Of a stretch of DNA of 8,400 nt, positions 5,636 to 8,400 are shown piece by piece. Location: NCBI GenBank assembly GCA_947378615.1, contig CANCKV010000114.1, positions 1 to 8,400 on the forward strand, given 5' to 3'. This DNA comes from Chitinophagaceae bacterium. GTDB taxonomy: Bacteria > Bacteroidota > Bacteroidia > Chitinophagales > Chitinophagaceae. Position numbers and translations under genes: made by a program. Below the pieces are notes generated by a model. The model was given only the letters and a program-made list of their open reading frames with translations, was not told the DNA's origin and made no database searches. Within the stretch, counting starts at the first letter, position 1; every line of letters begins with the position of its first letter.

Positions 5636-8400
5636 ATGAACAATCTCAATTTTATTTTCACCAAATGCTTTCTTCGGGTTATCCTGATGTGCATTTTCAT
5701 ATTCATAGGCTCTCTTCAAAGTATTTTTTCTCAAACGAGGACAACAATGAAGGTGGAGTGTAGGGTAATAGATTTGAATGCCAAACCTATTGCGAATGCA
5801 AGTATCAAAAGGACAAGCGGAGATGAAGTGCTGTTTTCTAATAGTGATGGTTATTTTACGGTTAATGCTGCTAAAGGCGATACCATCATTGTTACATCCG
5901 AAGGGTTTCGCACACAATATGCAATCGTTGGAAAGAAACCTCGCCTGCAAATTTTGATGATTGATGACGGGTCAAAGACTGATGATGTAATATTGATTGG
6001 ATATGATACAAAAAAACGAAAGGCAATGTCCGATTCGGTCTTTTGCAATTCAGTATCACTCGTTCCTTTATTAAAGACAAATCCTGCCTCCTTCGATTTG
6101 CAATTAGGTGGTCGAATTGCAGGAATAAATGCTACAACAGGAGATGGTCAACCGGGCACCTATTCATCCGTTATCATTAGGGGAAGAACCCTAAGTGCCG
6201 ATGCGTCGCCCTTGTTTGTGATAGATGGTTTACCTATAGATAATCCCGACTTAAATTCCATTAACTTGGGCGATATAGAAAGCCTAAATGTATTAAAAGA
6301 TGCATCTTCGTTGTCATTATATGGTTCAAGAGGTGCAAATGGGGTTATTCTCATCACTACAAAACGTGGGTACGTTACAGAACCTGTAATCAATTACTCT
6401 TTTTCTGAAGGATTACAATTGCACAAGAAGAGTGCAAAGATGATGTCACCGTATGAGTTTGTGAAACTACAATTGGAATTGGATAGTATTCAAAGTATAT
6501 CAGGGAGTCCTGTTACAACCAATCATCAACTATACTTGTCTCCTAACAATGGAATTAGTCTGAATAGTTATAAAAATGTAAGTGGTTATGATGCGGAAAA
6601 TGCATTATATCAAATGGGGATTGTAGAAAATCATTTCTTGAACATTGCAGGTGGCAATCAAGATACTAAGTATTATTTTTCAGGAGGCATGTTCAATCAA
6701 CGGGGCATAATCATAGGAACGGGATTTAAAAAGTATTCTGGTTCTGCGATATTGGACCAAAAGATAAATAGCCGTCTTAAAGTTGGATTTAGTGTTCATT
6801 ATACATTATCAACAAGTCAAGGAACAATTCCTACTGCTACTGATACAATTAGTATTCTTCAAAATGCTTGGGCATACAGGCCTATTGCGGGCATCAGCAA
6901 TCAATACCTAGCGAATACTTTGATAGATAGCCTAGGTTTGATAGACGGTAACCTATTTGTAAATCCTAAGATTCAAGCCCAAAATGAATACCGAAAAAAT
7001 ACTTATAAGACATATTACGCAACAGCTTATGGAGAATATGTCTTTTCGAATATTTTAAAACTTCGTGTGACTGGTTCCTATTCAACAACAGAAAACATTG
7101 CCGAGCAGTTTTATAACTCGAATACCACTCAAGGAAATGTGTGGAAAACCTTATCAAACCAAACAATTAATCCTAATGGAATCAACGGGTCAATTGGCAC
7201 TTATACCAATACGAATAAATATTTAGATGGGGTGTTCACTTATAATAGAAATCTGAATCATAACCAACAACTAAATATAATTGCGGGCACTTCAATAGAG
7301 GCGGCCTCAACCGATGGAAATTATTACAGTGTTTATAATGTTCCGATTGGTACGCAGGATTTGGGCATCATCAGTATCAATAGTGGGCGGCCAAATTATT
7401 TGGTGGTGACCCCTAGTCAATGGATATTATTCTCGGCATTTGGCAGACTGAATTATAATATCAAGGATAAATACCTGATAACCTTAACTAATAAGACAGA
7501 TGCCTCCTCCAAATTTTCGGCCAATCATCGGTGGGGTTATTTCCCTGCCGCTGCTTTCGATTGGAATTTATCAAAGGAAAGCTTTATAAAGAAACAACTT
7601 CCGGATTTTATCGACAACATCAGGTTTAGAGCCATGTATGGCATTTCGGGTAATAACAAGATTGGCGATTATGGTTATTTCGGTTCTTATTCTTCTGGAA
7701 AGTCGTTGGGTTATAGTGGCACTAGTATTTATTCTCCAGGCTATACACCGGGTTTGATTACTACGACTTTTGAAAACGATAACCTAACGTGGGAGACGGC
7801 CAAACAAGTTGATTTAGGACTGAATTTCTCCATGTTGCAAAACAAATTAAATGTGGACATCACTTATTACTATAAGAAAACAAGCGGCACTCCAGAATTA
7901 ATAATGCTCAATTATCCGTACAATACAGGTATTAGTGCCACCAATGTGTTTGAATACAAAAACATTAATCAATATACCATCAATTCTGGATTGGAGTTGA
8001 CTGCCAACTATACTATCATCCACAAAAAAGATTTCAGTTGGGTGTCAAACTTTAATATCAGTTTTAATAGAAACCAATTTATCAGTCACGACATTAATAA
8101 CATGACCTATAATTGGGGACTTAATGGCAATGCCCCTGCATGGATTTCTCGAAGTGGCAATGCAGTTTCCTCTTTCTATGGTTATAAATGGGCAGGAGTC
8201 TATCAGTTTGGTGATTTCAATAGAGCGGCAGATGGAACCTATAGTTTGAAAGCAGGAATATCTACCTACTCGCAAAATGTTCAACCGGGAGACCCTAAGT
8301 ATCAGGATATGAATGGAGATAGTAAGGTGGACTCGACTGACCAATCCATTATCGGGCGTATTGACCCCATCTTTTATGGTGGTATCAACAACGATTTCAC
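5636..8400 (+). CDS. SusC/RagA-family TonB-linked outer-membrane transporter, N-terminal part (3' end outside window)
   Basis: Second SusC-type TonB-dependent transporter; 921 full codons are visible and the frame is still open at the right edge. ATG 5636 is chosen because an in-frame TAG lies at 5612-5614 and the start gives a signal peptide: Lys10 and Arg14, a hydrophobic core at 15-27, then a SIFSQ end near residue 33 like the usual Bacteroidota FxQ cleavage site. Residues about 38-110 form a carboxypeptidase-regulatory-like domain (RVIDLNAKPIANASIKR, then SNSDGYFTV). A TonB-box-like VILIGYDTKKR follows (118-128). The plug includes LGGRIAGINATTGDGQPG, SVIIRGRTL, PLFVIDGLPID (192-202) and the SusC signature DIESLNVLKDASS (213-225) with YGSRGANGVI (229-238). 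The barrel aligns with the first SusC gene up to FYGGI, so roughly 185 residues are missing and the total would be about 1100 aa. Its SusD partner is probably just downstream, outside the window. Substrate is unknown. Confidence 0.95.
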   Translation, partial: MNNLNFIFTKCFLRVILMCIFIFIGSLQSIFSQTRTTMKVECRVIDLNAKPIANASIKRTSGDEVLFSNSDGYFTVNAAKGDTIIVTSEGFRTQYAIVGKKPRLQILMIDDGSKTDDVILIGYDTKKRKAMSDSVFCNSVSLVPLLKTNPASFDLQLGGRIAGINATTGDGQPGTYSSVIIRGRTLSADASPLFVIDGLPIDNPDLNSINLGDIESLNVLKDASSLSLYGSRGANGVILITTKRGYVTEPVINYSFSEGLQLHKKSAKMMSPYEFVKLQLELDSIQSISGSPVTTNHQLYLSPNNGISLNSYKNVSGYDAENALYQMGIVENHFLNIAGGNQDTKYYFSGGMFNQRGIIIGTGFKKYSGSAILDQKINSRLKVGFSVHYTLSTSQGTIPTATDTISILQNAWAYRPIAGISNQYLANTLIDSLGLIDGNLFVNPKIQAQNEYRKNTYKTYYATAYGEYVFSNILKLRVTGSYSTTENIAEQFYNSNTTQGNVWKTLSNQTINPNGINGSIGTYTNTNKYLDGVFTYNRNLNHNQQLNIIAGTSIEAASTDGNYYSVYNVPIGTQDLGIISINSGRPNYLVVTPSQWILFSAFGRLNYNIKDKYLITLTNKTDASSKFSANHRWGYFPAAAFDWNLSKESFIKKQLPDFIDNIRFRAMYGISGNNKIGDYGYFGSYSSGKSLGYSGTSIYSPGYTPGLITTTFENDNLTWETAKQVDLGLNFSMLQNKLNVDITYYYKKTSGTPELIMLNYPYNTGISATNVFEYKNINQYTINSGLELTANYTIIHKKDFSWVSNFNISFNRNQFISHDINNMTYNWGLNGNAPAWISRSGNAVSSFYGYKWAGVYQFGDFNRAADGTYSLKAGISTYSQNVQPGDPKYQDMNGDSKVDSTDQSIIGRIDPIFYGGINNDF

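Noticed and set aside
5588..5950. Minus-strand open frame of 120 codons covering the gap and the start of the second SusC
   Set aside because: It overlaps the signal peptide and regulatory-like domain of a clear SusC gene; its product is Cys-rich and unlike any known family.

Overview
The window is a nutrient-uptake locus of the SusC/SusD type, which points firmly to the phylum Bacteroidota. The evidence is four consecutive plus-strand genes: a SusC/RagA TonB-dependent transporter, a SusD/RagB lipoprotein, a DUF5017-like lipoprotein and a second SusC/RagA transporter. The DNA is AT-rich, starts lack clear Shine-Dalgarno sequences, and lipoproteins carry Lys after the lipobox Cys, all usual in this phylum. 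A soil, water or sediment member such as a Chitinophagaceae or Sphingobacteriaceae relative is plausible, but the sequence alone does not fix the family.

Layout: 1-2449 is the C-terminal three quarters of a SusC transporter whose start lies upstream of the window. 2478-4448 is a complete SusD-like lipoprotein, 28 bases downstream. 4475-5527 is a complete DUF5017-like lipoprotein, 26 bases further on. A 108-base gap (5528-5635) holds no convincing promoter or terminator. From 5636 a second SusC transporter starts with its signal peptide, carboxypeptidase-regulatory-like domain and plug, and runs off the right edge inside its barrel. The minus strand carries only non-coding shadows of these genes.

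How they work together (family knowledge plus inference): SusC forms a 22-strand outer-membrane barrel powered by TonB-ExbBD. SusD sits on top as a lid that captures the ligand. A third surface lipoprotein encoded just after such a pair is usually an accessory surface binding protein. The two SusC proteins are clearly paralogues that align along the barrel, so the window appears to show one complete SusC-SusD-lipoprotein cassette followed by the start of a second. No glycoside hydrolase, peptidase, sulfatase or regulator is visible, so the imported substrate cannot be named.

The most unusual point is an insertion of about 85 residues in the SusD-like protein, containing two copies of a GGSGY-type beta repeat. 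I see no evidence for a mobile element, CRISPR array, RNA gene or wholly new system.
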